Shown here piece after piece: positions 44,400-56,760 of a stretch of 64,000 nucleotides of DNA; the first letter of the stretch is position 1; the number at the start of each line of letters is the position of its first letter. The position numbers and the translations under genes were made by a program. Source of the DNA: Kuschelorhynchus macadamiae (lineage: Eukaryota > Arthropoda > Insecta > Coleoptera > Curculionidae); the NCBI GenBank assembly GCA_030620095.1, contig JAUTXW010003811.1:752001-816000 (forward strand). The letters run 5' to 3'. The notes beneath the pieces were generated by a model. The model was not told the DNA's origin, ran no database searches, and worked only from the letters and a program-made list of their open reading frames with translations.

Positions 44400-44890
44400 T
44401 CTATGGATACATAAAGGAGTACCTCAAGGGTCTGTCCTTGGCCCAGTGCTTTTTATTATTTACACTTTTGATTTTGATTTGAAATTTATCACAAAATTAA
44501 TTTTGAAAATATAATACATAATGTTAATTTAATAAATAAAGACCTTTTTAATATACGTAAAAATATAAAGAATCATGGATTAAAAATTATTGTAGATAAA
44601 TCTAAATTACTATTAATTGGTCCAAAAAATTTAGTTACTAAAAGAAAAATCAATTCTAATTTTAAAATTACTCATCAGAGTTATACTATTCCTTTATTAT
44701 AACCTTATGTGGTGTTATTGTTTATCAAAATTTAAATTTTAATGACCATAAAAAAGTCGTTAAAAATGCATATATAAGTCTAAAAATTTTATGCAGTTTT
44801 AAAGATTGAAGACTTTACTCCATAGTCAAAATCCTCCTTTTATGTCAATTAGACTGATTTTTAGATTTCCTGTGTTTAGTCGTAGTTTTA
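44400..44890 (+). pseudogene. LINE reverse transcriptase remnant
   Basis: The open frame 44242-44514 contains HKGVPQGSVLGPVLFIIYT, RT motif B, and then loses the catalytic FADD motif. In another frame further on, NKDLFNIRKNIKNHGLKIIV and DKSKLLLIGPKN match the segment after motif C. The N-terminal part of the frame is unrelated AT-rich sequence. A 5'- and internally deleted non-LTR element. Confidence 0.75.
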
Positions 44891-44899
44891 TTTGTTTAA

Positions 44900-46490
44900 A
44901 TAAATAGAGTAATGATCTAAATGTTTTTTTTTTGATAAATTTTGTATGTGGAAGTCCCAGTTAAGATAATCATATATTTTTATTTCTTGGATCTTTATTT
45001 TTTTTATACATCACTTCAGGATAAAACCTTTGCGAGAAGAACAGTGTGGTCTGCAAAGGAATGATTATATCTTATAAATAGGATACTTCTACGATACTCT
45101 ACCGTAGGGTACTTCATAAACAACTCCTCTTCTCTCTTTCTTAATGACTTATAATATTGAAAGCCTTCACCAAAAAAACCAATACTACAGCGCACAATTT
45201 TCGGGCATATAGATCTGATTGTTTTGATTAAACAAAACTTTGCTAAAAAATGTCTCTTTTAAAAAATATTCATGAGACAAGTAATAACAGTTTTTTGCTA
45301 AGATGTATGGGATGTGCTCTTAGAGGAAGAATAAAAATAGAGTTCATTATTTACATATTTAGCCACTGCCAAGATTACCTCACAGTATAAGGTCGATCGT
45401 ACGACGATGCCAAGCCTAGTCAGGAACACCAATGTTTATACCAATTTATATTACGGTGAATATGTTTAAACATGATGCAATAACATTCTCATACAAAGAA
45501 TAGTAACGTGTTTCCAGTATAAGTTTCTAAACAGTATAAAGAAATTACTTTTATTGTAAAACAGTAAAATACAAACTAAAATACCCAAAGCCTCAGATCA
45601 GATTACACCAGTAACAAGAGTTTTAGTTAGATATGGCAAACCCGATCGACAACTCCACGTATTAGACCATCTCACTTTCATTGACAAGGGATCCTTATAG
45701 TAAAAAAGTGTAATAGTCTACAGTAAACATTGTTACAGGGTCACGTGATCGGGGTGGCTTAAAAACCAATAGCGGGTCGTGGAACTACAACAAATTTTAA
45801 CATTAAAGAAATTAATTTGCTAAAAAATATTTTTTAGCATCGCTATTATTGCGTTATTAGTTGCCTTGCTTCAAGAAGCAACGTTTTAAAGGTGCGGTGA
45901 CATTAGAAGAACATTAATTTTTTAAATATTTAATAAATAAGTTTTATTTACTTTATCTTGGACATTGCGAAACTAGGAGCTTTAGTTGACCTAACTATGG
46001 TGCGGCAATGTGAGTTTGTAAAAAACTGGCCGTGTAAGTTTGGAATTTTCTTTTAATCACTAAGTAAACAGCAAGATTTCCTGTTCCAGGAGACATGTCT
46101 AATGGAAGATACCTTATTCACTTATTTTGGGTAGAATATACCTATACTATATTAAAATAGTCGAAGGGCATCTCACGCTCAAAAAAAACGTACTGCGATT
46201 TCGAAAATCACTAGATTTTGGATGAAATCTAGGGAAATAATAATAATAATTTAATTTATACTTGAGTTGGGCCAATTTTTTAGATAAGTGTTGTCAGGTA
46301 AAGGAATTTAAATGGTGATTCTTTGGGTATTAAAAGTAAAAATGTGTTCGTAAACATGTTCTAAACTGGTTAGAATATAGGATTTAGGATATTGAAAATT
46401 AAAAAAAATCTTTTATTTTTTAAATTTTAGCTATTAACATGGAAAAACGATATGACAATTGGCTATTCTATTCGTATCTAATAGCGCTCG
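44900..46490. other. Non-coding sequence, nothing recognised
   Basis: AT-rich with an (AAT)n run at about 46237-46250. 45600-45800 is less AT-rich (GGGTCACGTGATCGGGGTGG at about 45738) and unrepeated here. No coding signal. Confidence 0.4.
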
Positions 46491-46539
46491 CTTTTTTCTA
46501 CTTTCCGCGCAAGAGGAAAGTATTCTAGTTACAAAAAAA

Positions 46540-47000
46540 GCATGTTTTTTTAGTTCCGTCGCGGCGTCGGTTAGTCTGTATGTCTGTCCGTGACACAGCT
46601 CAAGAACTGGTTGTCCTATTTACTTCAAGTTTTGGTTGAAAATTAAAGCTCATACGATGATGACATGGTAACATTTTGGTAAAAATCCAATATGGCTGAA
46701 CAAAATGGCGGTATATTGAAATGTTAAAAAAATATTACTAAGAAACTGCTTATCCATTTTATCCTAATTTTGCAGAAAAATTAGGTTTGACATGACCATC
46801 AACTGATAAGTTTTACTACAAATCCAAAATGTCGACTTGTTTGTCAATGCAGAAAACTACTACATCGATTATGTTCAAATTTTGCTCAAAAACTAAATAT
46901 TATAAAGGGATGAACTAGTAAAAAAGTTGAGACAAATTCAGAATGGGGGAACAAAACGGTGGCCTAATTAAATGTTTAAAAATATCTGAAAAAAGTACTT
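46540..47000 (+). repeat. Dispersed GTCTGTCCG / AACAAAATGGCGG repeat
   Basis: Begins GTCGGTTAGTCTGTATGTCT at about 46566 and contains AACATTTTGGTAAAAATCC and GGCTGAACAAAATGGCGG. This is the longest copy of the dispersed family also seen at 12.1-12.6, 16.5, 48.3 and 62.8 kb. Confidence 0.6.
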
Positions 47001-47039
47001 ATCGGATTGATTGATTGATGACGTCCCCATTTTAAATAT

Positions 47040-47740
47040 TTATTACTAAAAATATATGAATTGCTCACTTAATATCGATTTTATATGTAATAATATGTAT
47101 AAATATTAAAATTCGCTCGCATTCTAGACATTCCTACTCTCATTTTTTAAATATTTACTGAAAATGTATGATATGTATTTTCAAATAGGTACCCCCAGAT
47201 TACTACTTTCTTTCAGCCAAATCTACACAAATGTTAAAATTCCGCCGCCACGTTGGCATTACAATCTTGAATTTTTAAAATGTTGACAAAAATTCATGAT
47301 GTGCAGTCTTAGATACCACTAAATGATGAATTTTAATCAAATCTTCAAGAATTTTAAAATTAGTCTGCTATGGTGGTGCCGCCATTTTTAATTCTCAAAT
47401 ATTGACTGAAATTTCATAACTTTTATTCTTAAATACTTGATATTTCAGCCGAATCTGTACAAATGACAAAATTCGTTCGCTATATTGGCGCCACCATTTT
47501 GATTTTTGTTGTGCATTCTTAAATAATCCCCACAAATGTTAAAATCATCCGTCCGACCTTGACATTGTCATTTTGACACCGCTATTTTGAATTTTTAAAT
47601 GCTGACACTTTTAAATTGTCCTAGGTTCTGATTTTCACTTTTGGCTACACAAGTAGCAAAATTCGTCAGCGTATTGGCGCCGCCATCTTGGATTTCTAAA
47701 CGTTGACTAAAACAAATCGGATTTTTTATATCCGAAAGTG
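47040..47740 (+). repeat. Degenerate tandem repeat, ~110-125-bp period
   Basis: The phrase ACAAATG(T)TAAAATTCG.CCGC..TTGG recurs in variant form near 47110, 47230, 47350, 47465, 47540 and 47655, each time followed by a CATTTTGAATTTTTAAA-type phrase and a TTGACTGAAATTCAT-type phrase. Units have diverged strongly. The minus-strand frame 47825-47595 is incidental. Confidence 0.65.
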
Positions 47741-49723
47741 TATGTATGTCAACTTTGAAAGTAATCGGTAATGGAAGTGCTGAAAAATCCGTTACAAGAT
47801 TTGAACCAGACATACAAACATCCAATTAGACGAATAGGAAACCAATAAAAGCGTGTTAAAAGCATTGATTATAGTTTGAAACTCTAACAATAGTATTCAC
47901 TAAAGAGGTTTAAATTTATACAGGGTATAACTCGACAGTTACAGGTTTAAGATGACATTTTCAACAGCTGAACAAGTAATTTTTCTAAATGTCACAATTA
48001 CAAAATGATAGTGACATAAGGCATACATAACTAAAAACTAAAGTTTTATAATATAGAAATAACTAATTTCCTTTTAAACCTACCTAAATTTGATTTTAGA
48101 TAGTGAAATAGAAAACGATTATTTCTTTGAAGTTTGTAAAAATACCTATTTGCCTCATTAAAGAATAGGTAAGAATCCTTCTTTTTAATAATGATGATCT
48201 TTTTGATAATGAAGCATGGCCCATTTCTTCATTTTCGTACATCAAATATTTTAACAGGTCGTCATTTTGTTTCGCCATATTGAATTCATACCAATATATT
48301 ACCAGTTATTCTTTATATCAGACGTAATTTTTGTGGAAAATTAAATAAAATTAAAGTTAATCGAGTAAGTGGATTTTTTAGCTATACCGGAACAAACCGA
48401 TCGACCTACATGAGGATCTGTAAAAACCGGAAACGACAATCTTTTCACGATTAATGATATTTCCTTATGCGGGAAGTGAAAATTCACGCCGTCACTGGCA
48501 TTCGTCAACAAATGGCCACGGCTTGGGCATGGGACATCCCCACTTCTTGTTTTATCGTAAACATTGGTCGATAGAATGTGAAAAATAGGGGAACCATATT
48601 GGCGCATACCCCTAACGTGATTTATGAATGAGTTGTGATCTCTACTTTAATTCTTACTCTAAGGATGTGCTATTTCGTTTGACATTTTCTTAGGAACCGT
48701 AGTGGTTATTTTAACATGCCCGGTTGCTATTAGCATTACTGTAACGCCACGCCAGATTACAAAGGAAGACGTAATAATATAGTATAATAAGTATGCAGTA
48801 GCTTAATCTAGGCTACTACCTGCATAACCGCTCAACAACCCCCCAGACACTTACACAACTCCGAGCAACATAAAAATGCTCGCAGACATTTCGCGAAAAA
48901 AAAAAACTACCGACAATAATTACTGGCAAAATATGCACGGTAACGTTCCGCTAATTAATAATAGCCACAAAATGCTTGATAATTATCCTACCTACATAGT
49001 AAACGTGGGTAATAGATTCGAAAACTAAATTGTGTTGCAAACGTGAAACAACAACCCGGCCGACCTGGGTGCATGGGACTTTTAAAACAGTTTTACTGGC
49101 GGACATGCTGTTCTTTTCAAGTATGCCGAAAACACAGACTCATGCACACTTGCAAAACTGATTGTTTTGCCTTGCGAAACACTTGCGTTTTTGAAAAAGG
49201 AAAAAAGTTATGCATGGTAAAGTCGGAAAATTGTTGCAAGGCGGTGCTTTTTACACACACACAGGGATATATCCTCGTATACCTTTATTGCTTTTTTTTT
49301 TATTTAATGGCTTGGGCTTGTTTTATTTTCCGCGGTGAATTGGCAAGGACGTATTGTAATAATTCTTTCGCGCGGTGCATTGTTTCTTAGTTAGTGTAGC
49401 ATTTAATCTAAGGAAAAAGTCATTAATGTTTTTCCCGGGACAAAGAAATAAGTTTTAGGTATATAACCACGGTTGAAAGCACAAACATTTGTATTTAAGT
49501 ACAGGGTTTCCCGCTTTCGTTGTTTTCATGGGGTATCTCTCTTATTAGTGAAGATAGAGAGTTTCGGATTTCGCGACATGGTTCTTTGTGAAACGAAAGA
49601 TGACCCAAAAAAATTTTCATAAACCCCTTCGATTTTAAGATACAGTGTGAAATTGAAAATATTGCATTTTTGGACCCCCCTCGTATTTCGGTTGTTGTTT
49701 AACTTATCGAGAAGAGTAGAATC
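47741..49723. other. Non-coding sequence with repeats and a unique island (48.7-49.0 kb)
   Basis: 48250-48400 is an inverted member of the CCATATTG dispersed family. 48740-49020 is unrepeated, with GCTAATTAATAATAG and GATTACAAAGG, a possible intronic regulatory segment. The frame 49043-49390 is cysteine-rich but lacks a domain, a signal peptide or splice context that would make it credible. Confidence 0.35.
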
Positions 49724-50067
49724 CAGTGGCGTAGTCAGATTTTTTATGTGAGCTGTCGTTTTTGAGATATAACATAAAATTATAATTTTTTTGAATGGGA
49801 CACCCCGTATATTTTTATTTTATATTATTCACTTCACAATAAGCTTTATGAAAATATTTAATAGTATATTCTTTTCTATTCGAATCCGAATCGCCCAGTA
49901 ATTTAATTTTTTTTAGAAATAGAATCAGTTTTTGGTGGTAGGCTGGGATTACCTAAACAAAACAAAAGAAAATGGTTGTCATGTTAAATAAATTACTCGC
50001 CAAAAACCTCTGATTCGTTTTGAAGCTAGATTAGATAACCGCAAAAATTTTAAATTTTATAATAAAA

Positions 50068-50400
50068 ATGGCTAGAAACCGAACGTTTTCTAATGAAGAA
50101 AAATACGACATGTTGCTCTGCTTTGCATAATCTAACGAAGATGTTAACGAGGCTTTGGACCTATATTTATTAAGGTATGTTTAGCATTCGTGGTATTTTA
50201 TAATAAATATAATTTTATAAAGCTGTTGGCGTTTTAGACATAGTTATCCAGAAGGAAGACAACCCTGTGATATTACATTTCTTAGAATGAAAAGAAATCT
50301 AGTTGATTTCGGATCTTTCAATAAGTCGCGAAGCAAAACCTACAACAAGGAAAACGTGGAAGATGTAGTTAATGTTCTGGCGTCCATTGATGTAGAATCA
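50068..50400 (+). pseudogene. N-terminus of DUF4817-type mariner transposase with a small intron
   Basis: MARNRTFSNEEKYDMLLCFA at 50068 starts a DUF4817-type helix-turn-helix. An in-frame TAA follows at about 50128, then SNEDVNEALDLYLL. The frame breaks at AAG|GTATGT (50175) and resumes after GTTTTAG at about 50238 with HSYPEGRQP and FLRMKRNLVDFGSFNKSRSK. This is consistent with a ~63-bp spliced intron of typical insect size. The catalytic domain is missing. After about 50400 the open frame (to 50520) has no recognisable family text. Confidence 0.65.
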
Positions 50401-50589
50401 GGCAAGCATTTTTCTGCTGTCCAAATGAGTTTTGAAAACAGCCAGATAATGCGGCCGGCGAACAAGTTGAAAACCGTTTTTGAAAGCGCGCTCCGCTGCA
50501 ACAACGATTGGTATAATTAAATGTACAATTGTACATAGTGCCATCTATGTTTAGGAAGATGAACTACAAAGCAAGAAAATGAATCTGTC

Positions 50590-51800
50590 CTTCAAGCGAG
50601 CTCCGTACTGTTGGAGTTGATCGCGAAATACTCAAAACCATTTGTTGAAGGTGAATTTATAAAAGAGTGCCTTGTAAAGGCCGCGGAAATTGTAAGTCCC
50701 GGGAGCGTGAAGGCATTTCAAAATATATCCTTGTCCCGGAATACTGTCGCTGAAAGAGTTACTGAGTTGGCTGCTAATATAATTGATCAGATAAAAACAA
50801 AATCACACTCTTTCATTGCATTTTCTATTGCCTGTGACGAAAGTACAGATGTGTGTGGTATGGCGCAACTCGTTGTTTTTCTTCGTGCGGTTGATACAGA
50901 TATCAATGTGTATGAAGAATTACTGTAATTAGTACCATTGCATGATACAACAACTGGGAAGGATATTTTCAATGCTGTTTATGGACTTCTACAAAAGTAC
51001 AATTTAGATTTGTCAAACCTGTGTTCCGTTGATACAGAAGGAGTAAAAAATGGCTTCGTTAAAATATTACAGACAAAGGTCAGAGAAACGGGCAGTGACA
51101 AACCAGATTTTCATCATATTCATTGTATAATCCACCTAGAAGTTTTATGCTCAAAAGTGATCAAGTTGGAAAGTGTTTTAAAGTCAGTGAAAAAAATTAT
51201 AAACTTTATAAGGTCACGAAGCATTAATCAGCGACAGTTTTCTGCATTTTTACGTGATTTAGAAAGTGAGTACACTGGTTTACCATATAATGCAGAGATG
51301 CGATGGCTTTCGTGTTCTATGGTACTCGACCGGTTTTGGAAACTCAAAGAAGAAATGCGCATTTTCATGGAAACAAAAGGAGAAGATGTCAGCTTATTAT
51401 GCGATGTACCTTTTTTACAAGATCTTTCATTTATGGTAGCTATCACAAAACCCTTGTCCGACTTAAATACGAAATTGCAAGGACCACGTCAAGTTATTAC
51501 AGATATGCATGATCATGTGAAAGATTTCAAGTGTAAGATGATGTTGTGGGAAAAACAGTTAGCAGAGGATAATCTGTCATATTTTCTGACTTGTAAGGCA
51601 TATCAGGAAAGCACAACATCATACAAAATATATTCAGAGAAAATGAGAAGCCTCAAGAAAACAATTTTTCTCTATTTACTGGTCTTTTCACTATCGATAT
51701 TGATAAAGTTCCTCCTCACTTGCAAATGGAAGTAATTGAGATTCAGTGTCAGATCCATTTAAAACAAAAATTTGATAGTGTTGGTACAAAAAAGTGAAAA
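50590..51800 (+). pseudogene. hAT-type transposase (GTF2IRD2/ZBED-like), lacking N-terminal zinc finger
   Basis: Two frames separated by one stop (50926-50928) and one frameshift near 51645. Visible parts: LLELIAKYSKPFVEGEFIKE, FSIACDESTDVCGMAQLVVF (first catalytic Asp), LCSVDTEGVKNG (second Asp region), HHIHCIIHLEVLCSKV (the Cys..His loop), GLPYNAEMRWLSCSMVLDRF (RW motif) and, after the frameshift, VPPHLQMEVIEIQC (catalytic Glu). This order is that of hAT transposases related to GTF2IRD2 and SCAND3/ZBED proteins. The BED zinc finger and the C-terminal end of the dimerisation domain are absent. Only a few lesions separate it from an open gene of about 400 residues. Confidence 0.85.
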
Positions 51801-52580
51801 TTATATTTTTCTTAGACTACATGTGCATGAATTAATCCATTTTGATAATTCACAGCCATCTAAATCAAAAATTTAAAATAGTTTTATATGTCAGAAGGTG
51901 ACAGATGACATATGTCTGTTCATAGAATGTTGTATAGAATGTAAATAAGCAAAATTGTATTATGTTGAAAACGAAAAAAGTTTTTTGTTGCACCCGATAT
52001 CTTATTTTAAAAAGAGCTTTGGTTTCAACTGAAATTTCTGTAAAAAACTTGTAGCGCTTCTGTGTAAGCCATTGCTGAGTACCTAATATAATTAACAAAT
52101 TGAAATCAATTTCAGGTACCAATTTAAAATCGATCTAATTCACCGAGTCCCCGGAATACCTCTTTCTATTATATCGCTCGACGGGTCTTCGTCGAATAAC
52201 TGTTTATCAGGGTCCCGGACAACAAAAAGATGAACTGACGATAATATTAAAGAATAATAACTTCCATCGCCACTGTAACAATGAGGCCATTGTGTTTGTC
52301 TCGATCTCAAAATAAACGATTATAAAATGATTGGCGAGTTGTTGTTGTTGTTGTTGCCTGTGTTCGTCCCGCTTACGAAAAAAAAAGTGACACGACGATA
52401 TCGCCTCGTTTTCAAAATCCGGCTTGAACAAAATATTGTTCGGTGCTTTTGACTGCGTTATTAAAATGTACTTCAGTTTAATTTATTTTTTTTATTGTTT
52501 ACATATATTACAGATTCAGGTCTCCAAGTGGTACAATCAAGAGACAAACAAAACTCTACAAAAATAATAAGTTAGGTTAG
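51801..52580. other. Non-coding sequence with a unique moderate-GC island
   Basis: 52130-52440 has no copy elsewhere in the window, contains a GTTGTTGTTGTTGTTG run and several CG dinucleotides (TATATCGCTCGACGGGTC), and has no coding signal. A regulatory role is possible but not shown. 51865-52130 is AT-rich and empty. Confidence 0.3.
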
Positions 52581-52589
52581 ATTTTATAT

Positions 52590-52720
52590 ATATGTATACG
52601 TATATATATAAGATCCAGGAGTTAAAAACAAGTGTTTTTTCTCTGTTGATTTTTTTATTGCATTTTTGACGTTTCGGTCAGGTACGACCTTCTTCAGAAA
52701 AAATCGTCTGTAAAAAAGCT
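52590..52720 (-). repeat. PLE 3'-end fragment with hammerhead-like hairpin
   Basis: On the minus strand: CTGAAGA, then an A, the stem-loop GGTCG-TACC-TGACC, then GAAACGTC (about 52668-52700). No PLE coding sequence is attached. Confidence 0.6.
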
Positions 52721-55246
52721 GCAATAGGGAGTCAATTATACATGTAAAATGACATTCATAAAACTTACCACAAACAAAAGTTTTAAAGGTCAATATCCAG
52801 GAATACAATTATTGCCCTTTTAATTAGTTAAATTAAATAACAAACGTTTTGTATTGCAACATGAAGGTTTTTGTCAAAAGGTAAAAAACCGTTTGGGTAA
52901 ATATGACTATAGTTTATAATAATTGTGTCAGCGTCAATTGCAATTCTTTCTTTGGTCTTCGAAAATTAGCTTAACTTATATTGATGAGGATCTTGATAAA
53001 AAAATCTATAAAAAAACTGTTATGTTACTGATTCAAAAATTGCGCAATACCCTGTATAATACAGATGTAGTTTTTTAAATAACGCAATTTTTATTAAGAT
53101 AAAATTATGTAAAAATTATTAATTATAAATAATAAGACAATAGTTAAAAATAATATTCTTTTGGAAGTTCAGAAATTATTAAATTTACCCCGTATATTAA
53201 AAACAAATCAATGAATTAAAAACCCGCCAAATTGGTTTTAGATAATGATTCGTAGAATATCATAACATGCCCAAAATTAAACAAAACTAAAAATTGCAGA
53301 AACTCGGGACTTACGAACTTTTGTAAATTTTGCACGATTTTATATAACACATTTTGATGAACCGAGACAGCGTTGACCAATTCTAGGTAGATAGAGCCTT
53401 TAAACATCGAAAATCGCATTTCTGTAATTTTTAGTTTTTGAAAAATTCCACTTTGAATTTAGGTAAAAATTTTGAGATGTGCAAAGCGAATGGCCAGCAG
53501 TTTAGTTTAAGCAAATGTAGGGAAATTATATATTTTTGTAATCGGAAAACAAAGATCTCTTGTCCTGAGGAGGGGGTTTTATTTAAAAAAATATATTTTT
53601 TGTTAGTTTGTCATTTTTGCAATACCCTGTATAGACAAAAAAATGTTTCCTGAGCACTACTTATCAAACATTACAATTTTCCTATTTATAACTTTGTTCT
53701 AACCAGTGGCACAAAATAGTTAAAAGGAGTGGGAAAATACAGAAAATGACCCTGTATATACAATTATCCAAGTTGACGATGGTCAATAAAATCTAGCAAC
53801 CATTGTTGGCCTAATTGTCTACGGGAAATTTGAAACATCCTGTCAGTTTCAGGATATTAACATACATACTTTTCTTCCTGATGATATGGTGAACACAATA
53901 TATTGCCTGCGGTGCTCGCATTCCGCCGTTTTTTATATATTTTTAAAATGCTTGCTATATCATATTCGGCAATATCGTGAGTGTCTCCTGAAAATGTCGT
54001 CCACACCAACGTGCAGTAACCTAAGGAAATTCAAATTGAAAACTAAAAAAAAATTAATTTTAGAGCTAAAAAGAGCTATAGTAAAGTAAGTATGCTCACA
54101 ATAAAAAGAAACCAACGTTAACTGTCCAAACGTGAGTGATGTCTACTCTCATAATACAAAAAACCTAAGGAATAGGTCAATTTTATGGTAATTTATGTAA
54201 CACTTCTCTCAAAAACTTAATTCCTTCTATAGTTGCATAATGCCACAAGAATGTGTAAGCGCACACCAGTTTCATTCAAAGTAACGTATCGAAAATAACG
54301 CCATTATTTCTCGGTATTTCGTTGCATGCCCCATGAAGAACAAGCATAAAAAGGAATTATTTAAACTGCTCGGCATTAAATCGGAAACAAAACATTCGTA
54401 ATTTGTTTAAAACAAACTACGACAAAAACCTAAATGAAAGATATTCAGTTCTTCTACGAGAAACGTTTAGTTCTGGTTTAAAAATTCGCGTTGGTCGCAC
54501 AATTGTTTGATAAACCAAGCCTAAATCTATCTAAGAGTGAAATCTCTTTCAATGAGTTTTAAATTGATTATGTGTTCCGATTTTTCTTTTTTCAAACCAG
54601 TGGGTTCCAGGTCATTTGCTTCTGCGGGTTACAGAAAAAAAATATTACAATGGAAAAATACCAGCCGAAAATTATAGAATTTAAGACTTTTATACAATGC
54701 GATCTTTTATCATCTGTCAAGCTGAGCACACTTAAGATGAGATTGCGGCTTTCTAATTTTTTTTTTGCTTTTCAATTATGTTGTACGGGTCAAGAGAAAC
54801 AATTTTTAATAGTTATTTATGATATTAGTGTTAAAAATATATTTTTAACGTAGGCATGTGAAAGTTTGCACAATGAGCGAAGCGAAGATTTGCAGTCTTT
54901 TTTCTACAAATGACCATAAAAATCAATAACACAGTTACAAATTAAATTTTTTGCTTAATAAGTTAAATGATAAGATATAGATGAACCGGCTAATCAAGCT
55001 ACCTTAGTTTTGTTGTCTAAAAAATCCCGAATGCAATATGAAATTAATTACGATAAGTTAGTTTGTGAAATAGTGTCATGAGAAAAGGAATGTTATAATA
55101 ATCAGTTAGTGAACAAAAGTTTTACAAGGAAATCCTAATCTAAGGAAGAGACTCGTTTTCCTGAAACTGTTGCAACAGTTCGAAGGCGAATTCGTTATTC
55201 GAGTGGTTTAATATGCAATCAACAAACAAATCTGAATACGTCAGAA
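52721..55246. other. Non-coding AT-rich sequence
   Basis: No gene recognised. ACCCTGTATA motifs at about 53050, 53626 and 53751 mark edges of small repeats. Short frames (53216-53419 minus, 53438-53653, 53886-54089 and 54572-54853 plus) have no motif. 54290-54540 is relatively unrepeated. Confidence 0.4.
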
Positions 55247-55577
55247 AATAAATAATAATAATAATTATCATAGACTCTGTGGTACTTAAACAAGCAAAGA
55301 AAAGAAAACGCAACATACGCACTGCTTTTATAGACTATAAAAAGGCGGTTGACAGTGTACCCCATTCCTGGGACATATACGTACTATGAGTATACAAAAT
55401 TCACCCTATGATCATCAATTCTTTGGCAACTATCAAACACCAGTGGAGAATGAACCTGAGGATCTATAATGGCGATCAATCTCTTACCATCGATGAGATG
55501 CACTTCAATAGGAGAATTTACCAAGAAAACTCGTTAACCCATTAGTGCCCATGACTTTTGATTATTGGTTAGACATG

Positions 55578-55580
<3 letters not shown>

Positions 55581-55650
<70 letters not shown>
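55581..55650. repeat. (TA)n microsatellite inside piggyBac left end
   Basis: About 35 TA units, 43 bp inside the left terminus of the piggyBac. Confidence 0.97.
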
Positions 55651-55653
<3 letters not shown>

Positions 55654-55799
55654 AACTCATATCGGTACAACGGACACATAAACAAAAATAGTCTTATGAA
55701 ACACAAGTCAATTTTCAAACTAAAAAACAGTAAAAACAATTTATGAATGGTATTTGACAAAACACTCCCGCTCCAAGAAAATAGTCACCTTGCATTTTC

Positions 55800-56760
55800 T
55801 ACATCCCATCTAGCTCGAAGATGACATTGAGTACATCGAAGTGGTTTTTCTATCTTTTCAGGAAAATGTTCACCTTTATGATGCTTTACATCATTGGAAG
55901 CATTCCCTACACGTCTTTGTTTTAGAGTGATAATTTGAGATTTACCATAACATTTCACGTAAAACTGTTACAATGGCTCTCTGGAATTCTAGTAAATCAA
56001 ACTTCCGGGTTTGATAGTTGATATAGCCTCCAAGCACTCACAACTGATACATTGAAAATGTGTGTAAACAAGGACCACCACCATTTTTTCCCACGAATAT
56101 TGATTCTGTAGCAACTCACCGCTTGATCTAATAAGTCAACGCCTCCCATATTTTTATTGTAGTTTTGACAAAGATAGGGCTGTGGTATATCGACCTTTTC
56201 TCTTTGAGCCGTTGACCACCTTTTTACTTTCCTGGCAGGCTCAACTGCGTCGTAGTTTGTAGCCATGTTACTACATTATTATCTTTCCATCGCACAAACA
56301 AAATATTAGTGTCGCTGTACTTATATTAAAAAAAAATTGGAGTAGATCGTAGCTGGTAAAGTAATTGTCAAAAAATACAATGTGGTCTGATGGCACTACA
56401 ACGCCCCAAACCCAATACAATTGAGGATTTTAAAGGTAATTTAGCTTCCTGAGTTTCTGGGTTATTTTTAGCATCGCAGGAGGTGTCAAATGAATAACGG
56501 TAACCAGTGGAACTCATCAGCATCCAATCTTTGTAGCCGAATCTAGTAGGTTTTCCCTTTAGAAACTGATTCGCCGAGTGGTGGCCGAAATATCTGACCA
56601 TTGCTTCATCTATTGACAAGTCTTGGTGAAAAACACCCCATTGAAGAAATCTTTGGTTTAGGAGAATCATAAGTGGTCTCAGTTTCGCCATTTTGTCGGC
56701 CATATCAAGGTTATAGTAATCTGCTAAATGTAGATATTTTTTAATATCTTCATCATATCA
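55800..56760 (-). pseudogene. piggyBac transposase, N-terminally deleted (PGBD-like)
   Basis: Minus-strand frames: LADYYNLDMADKMAKLRPLM, then QDLSIDEAMVRYFGHHSANQ with the first catalytic Asp and KPTRFGYKDW. In another frame follows VFFDNYFTSYDLLQ (second Asp, about 56370-56335). The open 89-residue stretch 56266-55997 has NKNMGGVDLLDQAVSCYRIN (third Asp) and KKWWWSLFTHIFN. A cysteine-bearing remnant (PLRCTQCHLRARW, near 55830) is what is left of the C-terminal zinc finger. All three aspartates survive, but at least two frame breaks and loss of the N-terminus inactivate it. Confidence 0.88.

Noticed and set aside
49043..49390. 115-residue cysteine-rich plus-strand frame
   Set aside because: Cysteine spacing fits no zinc-finger or secreted-peptide pattern I know. 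There is no signal peptide at the start and no splice or promoter context.
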